Assembly: GCA_005893305.1 (NCBI GenBank)
Contig: VBOZ01000009.1
Location: 55,303 to 119,302 of the forward strand
Direction: 5' to 3'
Source: Candidatus Eisenbacteria bacterium
GTDB lineage: Bacteria; Eisenbacteria; RBG-16-71-46; SZUA-252
Length of the DNA: 64,000 nucleotides
This document shows, piece after piece, positions 8,901 to 16,621 of this stretch; the first letter of the stretch is position 1, and every line of letters starts with the position of its first letter. The position numbers and the translations under genes were made by a program. The notes under the pieces were generated by a model that worked only from the letters and a program-made list of their open reading frames with translations, had not been told where the DNA came from and did no database searches.

Positions 8901-10283
8901 CTAGCGCGAGGTGGCGTCGGGCTTGTCCGCGTAGAGATCGACGTCGTCGATGTCATCCAGTCGGAGCAGGTCGTCCTGGAGCGGCGCCGAGCCTCGTGAG
9001 AGCGTCGTGAGGGCGAGATCTTCGGCCGGGGGCAGATCTTCGAGGAACACGAACGCCGCGCCGGCAACGAAGCGCGGGAGCGCCTCGCGTACGTAATGCC
9101 CGGACGATCCCGCCGAGCGCCGGGCCTCGAGAACCTGGACCAGCGTCGTGGCATCGCCGCACACCGACTTCCAGCGAGTCTCGACATCCCTCGCGCGATT
9201 CGGATCCGCCGATCGAACGGTCTCCGATACGAGGGAGTAGGACGCCGGATCGCCCTCCGGCTGATACGAGGTCCACACGACGCGGGCCGATGTCGACCGG
9301 TCGACGTGCCGGCGCGCGATGGTGGCTCCGCTCCGGATGGCGATCACCTCGTAGTCGACGCCGACCGTCACGTCGCGAACGCGGGCGACCACCTCGATCG
9401 GAACGTCCACCCAGTGCGCCGACTCATGCCCGTCGGCGTCCCGAGCCATCACGCGCCGGCAGACGGTGTCCTTGAACAGATTGAGCCGCGTCGAGGACTT
9501 GACCGCGCCGATGGAGCCCCAGACCACGCGGTTGGCGCCCATCTCGTTGCCGAGGCGAACCGCTTCCTCGCGCGTCACGTCCTCGAGCTCGGAGAGCGTC
9601 ATGGTGCGCTCGATCGCGTCGCCGCCCAGAATGCGCGTGAACCGGGCCGCCGGGGGCGCGAGACCCTGGACCAGATTGTCCCGCCACGCCTGCGCGACCT
9701 GGATCCCTAGGGAGGGCTCGGCGGAGCGGGCGCGGAACGGCACAACGGCCACGCTGGTGAGCGCCTGACCGAGAGCCTTGTCCGCGCGCTTCGCCACGTC
9801 GCGATAGTCGCTGACATAGAGCTCGGCCTCGGTGAATTCGGAGTATGCCCTCTTGGGACGGCCCGAATCGGCGGCTTCCCTGCCGCGCTGGAAATGCGTG
9901 CGGGCGGCCATCTGGCGCAGGGTGCGCTCCTCGGCCGGCCATTCGGCGCCCATGGGGATGGTCGCGTACCGCGAAGCGTTCTCGCGGAATTCGGTCAGAT
10001 CCAGGACCTGCGCCGCCGCCTTCAAGCTGTCGGTTTCGGCGAGCGAATGAATGCGCCGCTGCCATTCTTGGGCGATCGCGGTGCCGGCCGCGGTCGCGGC
10101 GGCGCGGGAACGCGGGTTGCCGGGTTCCTTGTCGAGCGCACGGGTCGCGAGCTGCCAGGCGCGCCAGGCGTCGCCGCCGGCGAGCTTCTGTTCGCTCTTC
10201 TCCGTGAGCTTGGACGGACCAGAACAGCTGTTGATCAGAATTGGAATCGCCAGCAGGAACGGCGCGAGTCTTCGCAGCATCAT
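8901..10283 (-). CDS. Lipoprotein with helical repeats and CsgG/FlgO-like domain, 460 aa
   Basis: The N-terminal signal ends at the lipobox 'ILINSCS'. Residues about 20-170 are helical and TPR-like ('GGDAWRAWQLATRALDKEPG', 'GRPKRAYSEFTEAELYV'). From about residue 175, 'LTSVAVVPFRARSAEPSLG' starts a domain like those of CsgG, TolB-N and FlgO proteins, with 'EMGANRVVWGSIGAV' as the characteristic later strand. Such proteins sit at the outer membrane; the precise role here is unknown. Start 10283 (the first of two tandem ATGs) follows a G-rich Shine-Dalgarno. It lies 54 bases downstream of the VOC gene on the same strand. Confidence 0.65.
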   Translation of the reverse strand: MMLRRLAPFLLAIPILINSCSGPSKLTEKSEQKLAGGDAWRAWQLATRALDKEPGNPRSRAAATAAGTAIAQEWQRRIHSLAETDSLKAAAQVLDLTEFRENASRYATIPMGAEWPAEERTLRQMAARTHFQRGREAADSGRPKRAYSEFTEAELYVSDYRDVAKRADKALGQALTSVAVVPFRARSAEPSLGIQVAQAWRDNLVQGLAPPAARFTRILGGDAIERTMTLSELEDVTREEAVRLGNEMGANRVVWGSIGAVKSSTRLNLFKDTVCRRVMARDADGHESAHWVDVPIEVVARVRDVTVGVDYEVIAIRSGATIARRHVDRSTSARVVWTSYQPEGDPASYSLVSETVRSADPNRARDVETRWKSVCGDATTLVQVLEARRSAGSSGHYVREALPRFVAGAAFVFLEDLPPAEDLALTTLSRGSAPLQDDLLRLDDIDDVDLYADKPDATSR

Positions 10284-10337
10284 AGGGGCCCCCCTTCGTC
10301 CAACCAATATCGGCAGGGGACCAGGGAAACATGAGAT

Positions 10338-10706
10338 CTAATCCCGCGGCTCGAACAGCTCAACTACGTTGCCCACGCCATCTTCGGCGAGGATCTGGGA
10401 GCCTCCGGGGCCCGACAGCAAGGTGTTCCGGAACGTGACGCCGGCCGCCTTGAGCTCCTCGACGCGGGTCGTCAGATCCTCCACGATCACGACCGCGCGA
10501 TTCCAGCCGCCGGGCTCGGGCTTCCGGCCGTCCGGCATGGGCTTCGCCGCGGACGTCTGGGGTCCGCTCAGCCACACGGACACCCCATCGAGCTCCACTT
10601 CCGCGAAGGCCGGACCCCACTGCTTGACCAGCTCGAAACCGAGAAGCCCCACGTAGAAAGACTTCGCCCGCTCCACGTCCCTTACGAGATACCGAAACGC
10701 GATCAT
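10338..10706 (-). CDS. VOC superfamily (glyoxalase/bleomycin-resistance-like) protein, 122 aa
   Basis: It opens 'MIAFRYLVRDVERAKSFYVG', then 'LGFELVKQWGPAFAEVELDG', 'NRAVVIVEDLTTRVEELKAA', 'GVTFRN' and 'GNVVELFEP'. This is the paired beta-alpha-beta-beta-beta fold of the VOC superfamily, including the C-terminal Glu of the metal site ('VVELFEP'). A metal-dependent lyase, dioxygenase or resistance role is possible, but the substrate cannot be read. ATG 10706 is preferred because of an upstream GGAGAGG; the open frame continues to 10769 with Arg-rich sequence unlike the family. Confidence 0.85.
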   Translation of the reverse strand: MIAFRYLVRDVERAKSFYVGLLGFELVKQWGPAFAEVELDGVSVWLSGPQTSAAKPMPDGRKPEPGGWNRAVVIVEDLTTRVEELKAAGVTFRNTLLSGPGGSQILAEDGVGNVVELFEPRD

Positions 10707-10781
10707 TCGAGTGCCTCTCCTCCTCCGCGCTCGACAGAAATTTCCGTAGCTCCGGTTGCGATTCAGCATAATGCGCTCGCG

Positions 10782-11330
10782 ATGGGAATTCGAGAGTGTG
10801 TCGGTCGCAGATCGCGTCTCCGGATCCTGACGCTCGCGTCCTTCCTCGCGATTGTCGTGGCGCTCATTTCAGGATGCGGGCGCGGTGCGGGGCCGCCGAG
10901 TACGGCGCATGAGATCGGGACGCGGCGCGGGTGGAATGTGACCCTCGGGGAGCCTTGCGCCGACACGCTTCCGGCCCCGCAGAGCGTTGTCATGCCGGCG
11001 GTGGAACGAACGTTCGCGGCCGAGCAGTGGCGCATTCAGAAGAAGGATCCGCGGAACGGCGTCGTCGTCACCGAGTGGAAACCCATCCAGCACGCCTTGG
11101 TCAGGCTCGTCGCCGGCAAGATCGAGGCGCGGTGCGCCGTGATCGTTCGGCCGCTGAACGCTGATCGAACGATTGTCGTCTTCCAAGCGGGCCTCGCGTC
11201 CCGGAAGAGCATCGCGCACAACCCGGCGTTCGGTCTCGCGAAGGGCGCATCTCAAAAGGCATCGCGAAACTGGCAGGAGAAGCTCCGAGCGGACCTGATT
11301 CGCCATCACGCGTTGAGCGCGCCAAACTAG
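10782..11330 (+). CDS. Putative lipoprotein of unknown function, 182 aa
   Basis: A Sec signal with lipobox 'ALISGC' (Cys near residue 32) is followed by about 150 residues with a central 'EQWRIQKKDPRNGVVVTEWK' and 'IVRPLNADRTIVVFQAGLAS'. The pattern (a strand with W, a K-D-P turn, a TEW strand) resembles small outer-membrane-associated domains of the DUF3576/BamC kind, but I do not recognise a family with confidence. It is divergently transcribed from the VOC gene, so the 75 bases between them must hold two promoters. The start lacks an obvious ribosome-binding site. Confidence 0.6.
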   Translation: MGIRECVGRRSRLRILTLASFLAIVVALISGCGRGAGPPSTAHEIGTRRGWNVTLGEPCADTLPAPQSVVMPAVERTFAAEQWRIQKKDPRNGVVVTEWKPIQHALVRLVAGKIEARCAVIVRPLNADRTIVVFQAGLASRKSIAHNPAFGLAKGASQKASRNWQEKLRADLIRHHALSAPN

Positions 11331-11420
11331 TGCACTGCAACTAATTGTTACCGAATATGTTATACGCTCGAAACTTTCCAGGACGATTCTGGATGACTTT
11401 GGACGTTTTCCTGCTTAAAA

Positions 11421-11440
11421 ATGAGTGAGTACTTACTAAT
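11421..11440. promoter_or_regulatory. Candidate TetR operator (20-bp imperfect palindrome)
   Basis: ATGAGTGAGTACTTACTAAT is a dyad centred on AGT|ACT with two mismatched pairs, in an AT-rich stretch 35 bases upstream of the preferred GTG start of the tetR gene. GAGTGAGTACT-type dyads are typical TetR/AcrR family operators. Binding by the adjacent regulator is inferred. Confidence 0.45.
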
Positions 11441-11474
11441 CTCTGCCCGGCTGCGTTCATCGGAGACCGCCATC

Positions 11475-12125
11475 GTGACCACCAAGACGAAGGCTGGAAA
11501 GTCGCCTCGGCCCGGACGAAGGCCCAGGCTCAAGGCTCGCGATCGCCGGTCCCAGATCGTGGCCGCGGCGCTCGAGGTGGTCGCGGAGCATGGCTTCCAC
11601 GGCACTTCGACGCGCGAGCTGGCCCGCCGTGCCGGCGTGAGCGAGGCGCTCGTCTTCCGGCACTTCCCCACGAAAGAGGATCTCATCCGAGCCATCCTCG
11701 CCGACGTCGGTTTCGAGGAGCGCATCCAGTTCATGGAGTCGCACTTAGTCCACATGCCGCCCCGCCAGGCCCTGCAAGCGATCGCGGAGCATCTGCTGAC
11801 CAACCTTCGCGAGCGCCCGGACCTGTTTCGGGTCGTCTTCTTCGGAATCATGGAGACGCCCCACCTCGCGCGGGAGTTCTACCAGAAGTTTCTCTCGCGC
11901 CTACTCGCGCTCGAGACGCGCCTCTTCGAGCGCGCGTTCGCGGAGAGAAAGGATCTCCTTCCCGCGGCCGGCGTGAACCCGGCGATCGTCGCGCGCTCCT
12001 TTCACGGTTCTTTGATGTTCTACAACCTGGCCGGGGCGATCGTGCGGGTCGAGCCCCTGCCCTCCAATCCGCGCGCAACGGCCGAAGCGATCGTGAACAT
12101 CTACCTGCCTGAGGTCCCGAAATGA
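11475..12125 (+). CDS. TetR/AcrR-family transcriptional regulator, 216 aa
   Basis: After a basic N-terminal arm (PGRRPRLKARDR), the TetR helix-turn-helix is clear: 'SQIVAAALEVVAEHGFHGTS', 'TRELARRAGVSEALVFRHFP', 'TKEDLIRAI'. The C-terminal part (about 150 residues, helical) is the ligand-binding/dimer domain. GTG 11475, with GGAG upstream, is preferred; an ATG at 11421 gives 18 more residues but has no ribosome-binding site and lies inside the candidate operator. The last codons overlap the start of the tolC-like gene (ATGA), so it is the first gene of the efflux operon and probably represses it until a drug or solvent binds. Confidence 0.85.
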   Translation: MTTKTKAGKSPRPGRRPRLKARDRRSQIVAAALEVVAEHGFHGTSTRELARRAGVSEALVFRHFPTKEDLIRAILADVGFEERIQFMESHLVHMPPRQALQAIAEHLLTNLRERPDLFRVVFFGIMETPHLAREFYQKFLSRLLALETRLFERAFAERKDLLPAAGVNPAIVARSFHGSLMFYNLAGAIVRVEPLPSNPRATAEAIVNIYLPEVPK

Positions 12126-13450
12126 AGCCCCATGGACTGTTCCTGGCGTTGAGCATCGCCCTCGCGACGCCGTCGTCGGCCCAAACGCTCGACGAGTGCG
12201 TTGCGCTGGCGCGCCGGCACGCGCCCGCCATCCGCGTCGCGAACGCGGACGTCTCGCGCGCCGAGCACGGCATTCGCGAGGCCCGCGCCGCCCTCGCCCC
12301 CACGCTTCGGCTCGGCGCGAGCTACGTTCGGAACAACGAAGCGCCAAAGACCGTGTTCCCCAACCCCGTCACGGGGTCGACCACGGTCGTGCGTGTCGGC
12401 AGCGCCGGCGCCCTGGACGTGCGAACCGACGCGCAGCTCACCCTCTATTCCGGAGGGCGAAACGGCGCACTGGTGAGCGCGGCCGAGGCGTCGCGCTCGG
12501 GCGAGCTGCACGGGAGGCAGCAGGCGGACGCGGATCTCGTGCTGCGGGTCTCCCAGGCCTTCTACCGCGTCATCGCCGCCGGGCGGCTGGAGGATGCTGC
12601 CGACGACGCCTTGGCCTCGGCCGAGGCCCACCGCCGGACGAGCGCCGCCCGGGTCCGGGCCGGCGCGGCTCCTCGCCTTGACTCGCTCCAAGCCCACGTC
12701 GATCTGGCGGCGCGCACCACCGCCAAGGTGAAGGCGAGCGAGGCGGTCCATCTCGCGCGCGTCGACCTCGAGACGGCGATCGGGGTCCCGCTCGACCCGG
12801 CTGAGCGGTTGGTCGAGCCTGGCACGCCGGCGCTCGATACGCCCGCGGACTCCGCTACCGCCGAGCAAGCCCTCAGGGCGCGCCCCGAGCTGGCCGCCTA
12901 CGACGAAGCGATCCGCGAGAACGCGCATCGCGCGCGCGCCGCGCGGGCGGCCCGCAGCCCCCTGGTCAACTTGAACGCCGCGGCGGAATACCTGGGACCC
13001 AATCGCGACGACTCCTATTGGGAGCTCGATGAGCCCGGGCTCAAGACGTACAAGCTCTACGCCGGGATCGGGGTCAGCATGCCGATCCTGGACGGCGGGC
13101 TCACGAGCGCCCGCGCCGGAGCGTTGGAAGCGACAGGCCAAGGCCTTCTCGCCCACCGCCAGGAGGCGGAGCTGGAGATCCGGCGCGAGGTGAGCCGCGC
13201 GCTTTCCGATCTTCGCGTCGCGCTCACGGTCTGGCAGTCGGACAGCAGCCGGGTCGCCGCGGCGCGTGAAGCTCTGCGGACCGCGGAGGCGGGCTACAAG
13301 GGCGGCTCCTCGACGGCCACCGACGTGCGCGACGCCGAGTCGGCCCTCGCCGACGCCCGCGCCGAGGAAGCGCTATCGCTCATGGATTGCTGGATTGCAC
13401 GCGCGTCGCTCGATCACGCGACGGGCGCCACAGTGAAGAAAGGAAATTGA
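12122..13450 (+). CDS. TolC-like outer-membrane efflux protein, 442 aa
   Basis: A signal peptide (FLALSIALATPSSAQ) is followed by two repeated OEP domains: 'TLDECVALARRHAPAIRVAN' starts the first, and 'RARPELAAYDEAIRENAHRA' the second. Long Ala/Glu/Arg-rich helices and a strand segment 'KLYAGIGVSMPILDGGL' fit the alpha-barrel/beta-barrel trimer. It would form the outer-membrane duct for the HlyD and ABC components encoded downstream. It overlaps tetR by 4 bases and ends 2 bases before the HlyD start codon, so translation is coupled. Confidence 0.88.
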   Translation: MKPHGLFLALSIALATPSSAQTLDECVALARRHAPAIRVANADVSRAEHGIREARAALAPTLRLGASYVRNNEAPKTVFPNPVTGSTTVVRVGSAGALDVRTDAQLTLYSGGRNGALVSAAEASRSGELHGRQQADADLVLRVSQAFYRVIAAGRLEDAADDALASAEAHRRTSAARVRAGAAPRLDSLQAHVDLAARTTAKVKASEAVHLARVDLETAIGVPLDPAERLVEPGTPALDTPADSATAEQALRARPELAAYDEAIRENAHRARAARAARSPLVNLNAAAEYLGPNRDDSYWELDEPGLKTYKLYAGIGVSMPILDGGLTSARAGALEATGQGLLAHRQEAELEIRREVSRALSDLRVALTVWQSDSSRVAAAREALRTAEAGYKGGSSTATDVRDAESALADARAEEALSLMDCWIARASLDHATGATVKKGN

Positions 13451-13452
13451 CG

Positions 13453-14388
13453 ATGGTGGAGAGCAAGCGCTCGGGCGTTCCGGTCGGAGTGCGGGTGGTC
13501 GTGCTGACGCTCGTGATCGGGACCATTACGTATTTCGTGTGGCGGAGCGCGACACGGACCGAGGGCTACACCGGAGGCGACGTCACGACGACCGGAACCA
13601 TCGACGCGATCCACGTCCAGCTTGGGTACAAGGTCGGCGGACGGTTGGCGAGCATCCCCGTCACGGAAGGCGACAACGTTCAGCCCGGGCAGCTCGTCGG
13701 TCGGATGGAAACGGACGATCTCGATGTCCAGGTGCAGGCGGCCCGCGCGACGCTGGAGGGAGCGAGGGCGTCCCTCGCGCAAGCCCGCGCCGGCCTCGAC
13801 AAGGCGGCGCGCGACCTGGAGCGCCAGCGAGAGCTTCTGAGCAGCGACGCGACCACGCAGCAGCAGATGGACGCCGCGAAGGCCGGCGCGGACATGGCCA
13901 CGGCCCAAGTGCGCGCCGGGGACGCTCAGGTGCGCCAGGCCGAGAGCGCCCTCGCGCAGGCCGAGCTCCAGCGATCGTACGCGGAGCTACGCGCGCCCTC
14001 GGCGGGCCAGGTCTCGGAGGTGATCCACCGTCCTGGAGAGATGGTCATGGTCGGAACGCCGGTCCTGGCCCTGGCGCAGGTCGACACCGTGAAGGTGCGC
14101 GCGGCGGTGGACGAGACGCGAATCGGAGCCATTCGAATCGGGGACGGCGTGCGCGTGAAGGTCTACACGTTCGACCGGAGGGAATTCTTGGGAGAGGTGA
14201 CGGAGATTCAGCCGGCGGGCGATTTCGCGACGCGGAAGGACTGGGGCGCGGAGCGCCGCGACATCCGCACGTTCACCGTCATCGCCCGGATGCCGAACCC
14301 GGAACACTTGCTCAAGGACGGCATGACGGCCGAGGTCACGATCACGGTGAGCCCGGACGTCAAGCGGATGGCGGGGGCTCGACGGTGA
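13453..14388 (+). CDS. HlyD-family periplasmic adaptor, 311 aa
   Basis: There is one N-terminal membrane helix ('VRVVVLTLVIGTITYFVW'), a lipoyl half ('GGRLASIPVTEGDNVQPGQL'), an Ala/Gln-rich coiled-coil hairpin (about residues 85-180), the second lipoyl half ('YAELRAPSAGQVSEVIHRPG') and a beta-barrel ending 'LKDGMTAEVTITVSPDVKRM'. The arrangement matches YbhG/HlyD adaptors that work with ABC-2 permeases. ATG 13453 follows a GAAAGGAAA ribosome-binding site. Its TGA overlaps the GTG start of the ATPase gene. Confidence 0.87.
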   Translation: MVESKRSGVPVGVRVVVLTLVIGTITYFVWRSATRTEGYTGGDVTTTGTIDAIHVQLGYKVGGRLASIPVTEGDNVQPGQLVGRMETDDLDVQVQAARATLEGARASLAQARAGLDKAARDLERQRELLSSDATTQQQMDAAKAGADMATAQVRAGDAQVRQAESALAQAELQRSYAELRAPSAGQVSEVIHRPGEMVMVGTPVLALAQVDTVKVRAAVDETRIGAIRIGDGVRVKVYTFDRREFLGEVTEIQPAGDFATRKDWGAERRDIRTFTVIARMPNPEHLLKDGMTAEVTITVSPDVKRMAGARR

Positions 14389-15401
14389 ATCGGCAAGCGG
14401 GAAACGGCAAGCCCCCGGCGATCGTCGTGGAGCACCTGACGAAAAGGTTCGGAGAATTCGTCGCGGATGACGATCTCAATTTCACCGTGGCGCAGGGCGA
14501 GATCTTCGGGATCCTCGGACCCAACGGTGCCGGGAAGAGCACGCTCATTCGCATGCTCGACACGTTGATCACCCCGACATCGGGCATCGCCCGCGTCATG
14601 GGACATGACGTCGCCAAAGAGACGGCGGCGGTGCGGCAGGAGATCGGCGTGATATCGCAGGCGAATACCGTGGACCAGGACCTCTCCGCGTGGGAGAGCC
14701 TCGACATCTACGGCAAGTTCTACAGCCTGCCGCGAAAGGTGCGCCGGCAGCGCGCGACCGAGCTCTTAGAGGCGGTCGGACTCACGGAGTGGAAGGATCG
14801 GCCGGCCGGCACGTACTCGGGCGGGATGCGGCGACGGCTCGAGATCGCGCGCGGCCTCATCCACCGGCCCCATGTCTTCATTCTCGACGAGCCGACGACG
14901 GGCCTCGATCCGCAGAGCCGTCGCGTCATCTGGGAGCTCCTCGAGGGCCTGCGCTCCCAGGGGGACCTCACCATTCTCCTCTGCACGCACTACATGGATG
15001 AGGCGGACCGGCTCTGCGACCGTCTCGCCATCATCGACCACGGGAAGATCGTCGCGTTGGGGACGCCTCGGGAGCTCAAGTCGAGCGTCCCCGGTCAGGA
15101 CATCCTCACGGTGCAATTCTTTAAGGAAGTCAGCGACGAGCTGCTCGCGGCGCTCAAGGGGCTCCCCAACGTAAGGGACGCCGGACGGGAGGAGGCCCAC
15201 ACCGCGCGCGTGATTCTCGGGGGCGACGTGGTCCCTCTCGAGGCGATCGCGGAAGTCTCTCGGGCCCACGGCGACAAGGTGAAGAACATGTCGCTCCTGG
15301 AGCCGACGCTCGAGGACGTCTTCCTCCACTACACGGGTCGAGGGCTGCGGGACGCGGCGACGCAGGAATACACCTACGCCGTACCGACGATGATGCGATG
15401 A
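14385..15401 (+). CDS. ABC transporter ATP-binding protein (DrrA/YbhF-like), 338 aa
   Basis: Walker A is 'GILGPNGAGKST', the Q-loop region 'IGVISQANTVDQDLS', the signature 'YSGGMRRRLEIARGL', Walker B 'VFILDEPTTGLDPQ', and the switch His lies in 'LLCTHYMDEADRL'. The C-terminal extension (from about residue 235, ending 'EPTLEDVFLHYTGRGL') is the DrrA-type tail. GTG 14385 overlaps the adaptor's stop by 4 bases. It powers the ABC-2 permease encoded 46 bases downstream. Confidence 0.92.
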   Translation: MNRQAGNGKPPAIVVEHLTKRFGEFVADDDLNFTVAQGEIFGILGPNGAGKSTLIRMLDTLITPTSGIARVMGHDVAKETAAVRQEIGVISQANTVDQDLSAWESLDIYGKFYSLPRKVRRQRATELLEAVGLTEWKDRPAGTYSGGMRRRLEIARGLIHRPHVFILDEPTTGLDPQSRRVIWELLEGLRSQGDLTILLCTHYMDEADRLCDRLAIIDHGKIVALGTPRELKSSVPGQDILTVQFFKEVSDELLAALKGLPNVRDAGREEAHTARVILGGDVVPLEAIAEVSRAHGDKVKNMSLLEPTLEDVFLHYTGRGLRDAATQEYTYAVPTMMR

Positions 15402-15447
15402 CCGCCGCCGGCGCGGACCCGCGGCGAGACTCGTAGGGAGAATCGAA

Positions 15448-16590
15448 ATGTTCGAATTCAAACCGAGCCGAATGCTCGCCGTGGCCGAGCGGGACCTGCG
15501 GCGATTCCGAAGAAACAGCGCGTTTCTCGTCCCCATGGTCCTGATGCCCATCACCTATCTCGTGATCCTGGGCAAGGTGATGGGTGGAGATCTGCACGAC
15601 CTCCCGGTCGCGATCGTGGATCAGGACCGCGGCTCCTCCGCGGTGGTGGTCCGCGACAGGCTCCGCACGCTCGAGCAGAGCCGGGAGCTATTCCGCCTCT
15701 CGGACGAGCTCGATCCGAGCACCGCCGTCGCGAAGCTCCGGCAAGGGCACTACCGCGCCGTGGTCATCCTACCTCCGGAATTCAGCGCGGACGTGTCCAA
15801 GGGGACACGGGCATCGCTCGGGATCGTGGTGGACAACACCGACAACACCACCGCGAACGTGATCGAGGCCGAGCTGCGCCGCGCGTTTGGCGGCCCCGGC
15901 TACGGCGGCCCCTCGAACGCCGGGACCGAGCTCGCCGCGATCCCCGGGATCCAGGTCGAGCGGGTCGATGTCTACGGGCACCGGGACTTCATGCAGTACC
16001 TCGTGCCCGGCGTCATCGCTCTCTCGCTCTTCTTTGTCGCCATGCTGGCCGGAGGGATCATCCTCGTGGACGACCGCGCCCGCGGGATCCACGAAGGCTA
16101 CTTCGTCACGCCTCTCTCCGCGCTCGACGTGATCGGCGGGCTCACCCTATCGGCGGTCACGCTCTCGATGATCATCGGCACCGTCGTCCTGAGCTCCTCG
16201 ATCCTCATCGCGCAGTTGCACCTTCTGGGGGGATTCCGAACCATCGCCCTGGCGGGGGCGGCGCTCTTCCTGCTTGCCTTGGGCCTCATTCTCTTCGTCT
16301 TCACGCTGATGGCGCGTGTGTCGAATCCGCTGATGCCTCGCGCGCTCTTCGGAATTCTGAACGTCGTCACCTTCTTCCCCAGCGGCGCGCTCTATCCGAC
16401 GGAGAGCTATCCCCAATGGCTCAGCGCGCTCTCGGCGATCTTCCCGATGCGCTACGCCGTGAACGCGCTCCGGAATCTCCTGCTAAAGGGGGTCGGTCTC
16501 CATGCGGTCTTGCCCGATTTCGCGGCGATGGCCATCTTCGCGATGATCATGCTGGCACTGGCGTCGCTTCTCTTCAAGCGAACGCTCTGA
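15448..16590 (+). CDS. ABC-2 type transporter permease, 380 aa
   Basis: One N-terminal helix ('FLVPMVLMPITYLVILGKVM') is followed by a periplasmic domain of about 140 residues ('LPVAIVDQDRGSSAVVV') and five C-terminal helices, including 'YLVPGVIALSLFFVAMLAGG' and 'GIHEGYFVTPLSALDVI'. This is the YhhJ/DrrB-like ABC-2 fold. It closes the TetR-TolC-HlyD-ATPase-permease operon, a complete three-component exporter. The presence of the regulator suggests inducible export of a toxic small molecule. A Shine-Dalgarno GGGAG precedes ATG 15448. Confidence 0.9.
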   Translation: MFEFKPSRMLAVAERDLRRFRRNSAFLVPMVLMPITYLVILGKVMGGDLHDLPVAIVDQDRGSSAVVVRDRLRTLEQSRELFRLSDELDPSTAVAKLRQGHYRAVVILPPEFSADVSKGTRASLGIVVDNTDNTTANVIEAELRRAFGGPGYGGPSNAGTELAAIPGIQVERVDVYGHRDFMQYLVPGVIALSLFFVAMLAGGIILVDDRARGIHEGYFVTPLSALDVIGGLTLSAVTLSMIIGTVVLSSSILIAQLHLLGGFRTIALAGAALFLLALGLILFVFTLMARVSNPLMPRALFGILNVVTFFPSGALYPTESYPQWLSALSAIFPMRYAVNALRNLLLKGVGLHAVLPDFAAMAIFAMIMLALASLLFKRTL

Positions 16591-16621
16591 GGCGGAGGAG
16601 GATCTGGAGAGGGGCGGCCCG

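Noticed and set aside
12101-13156. Minus-strand open frame over the TolC-like gene
   Set aside because: It is the antisense of a well-supported coding frame and has no signal peptide, domain or ribosome-binding site.
13539-14384. N-terminal extension of the ABC ATPase frame
   Set aside because: It overlaps the HlyD gene in another frame, is Arg/Gly-rich and unlike any ABC protein; the ATPase starts at GTG 14385.
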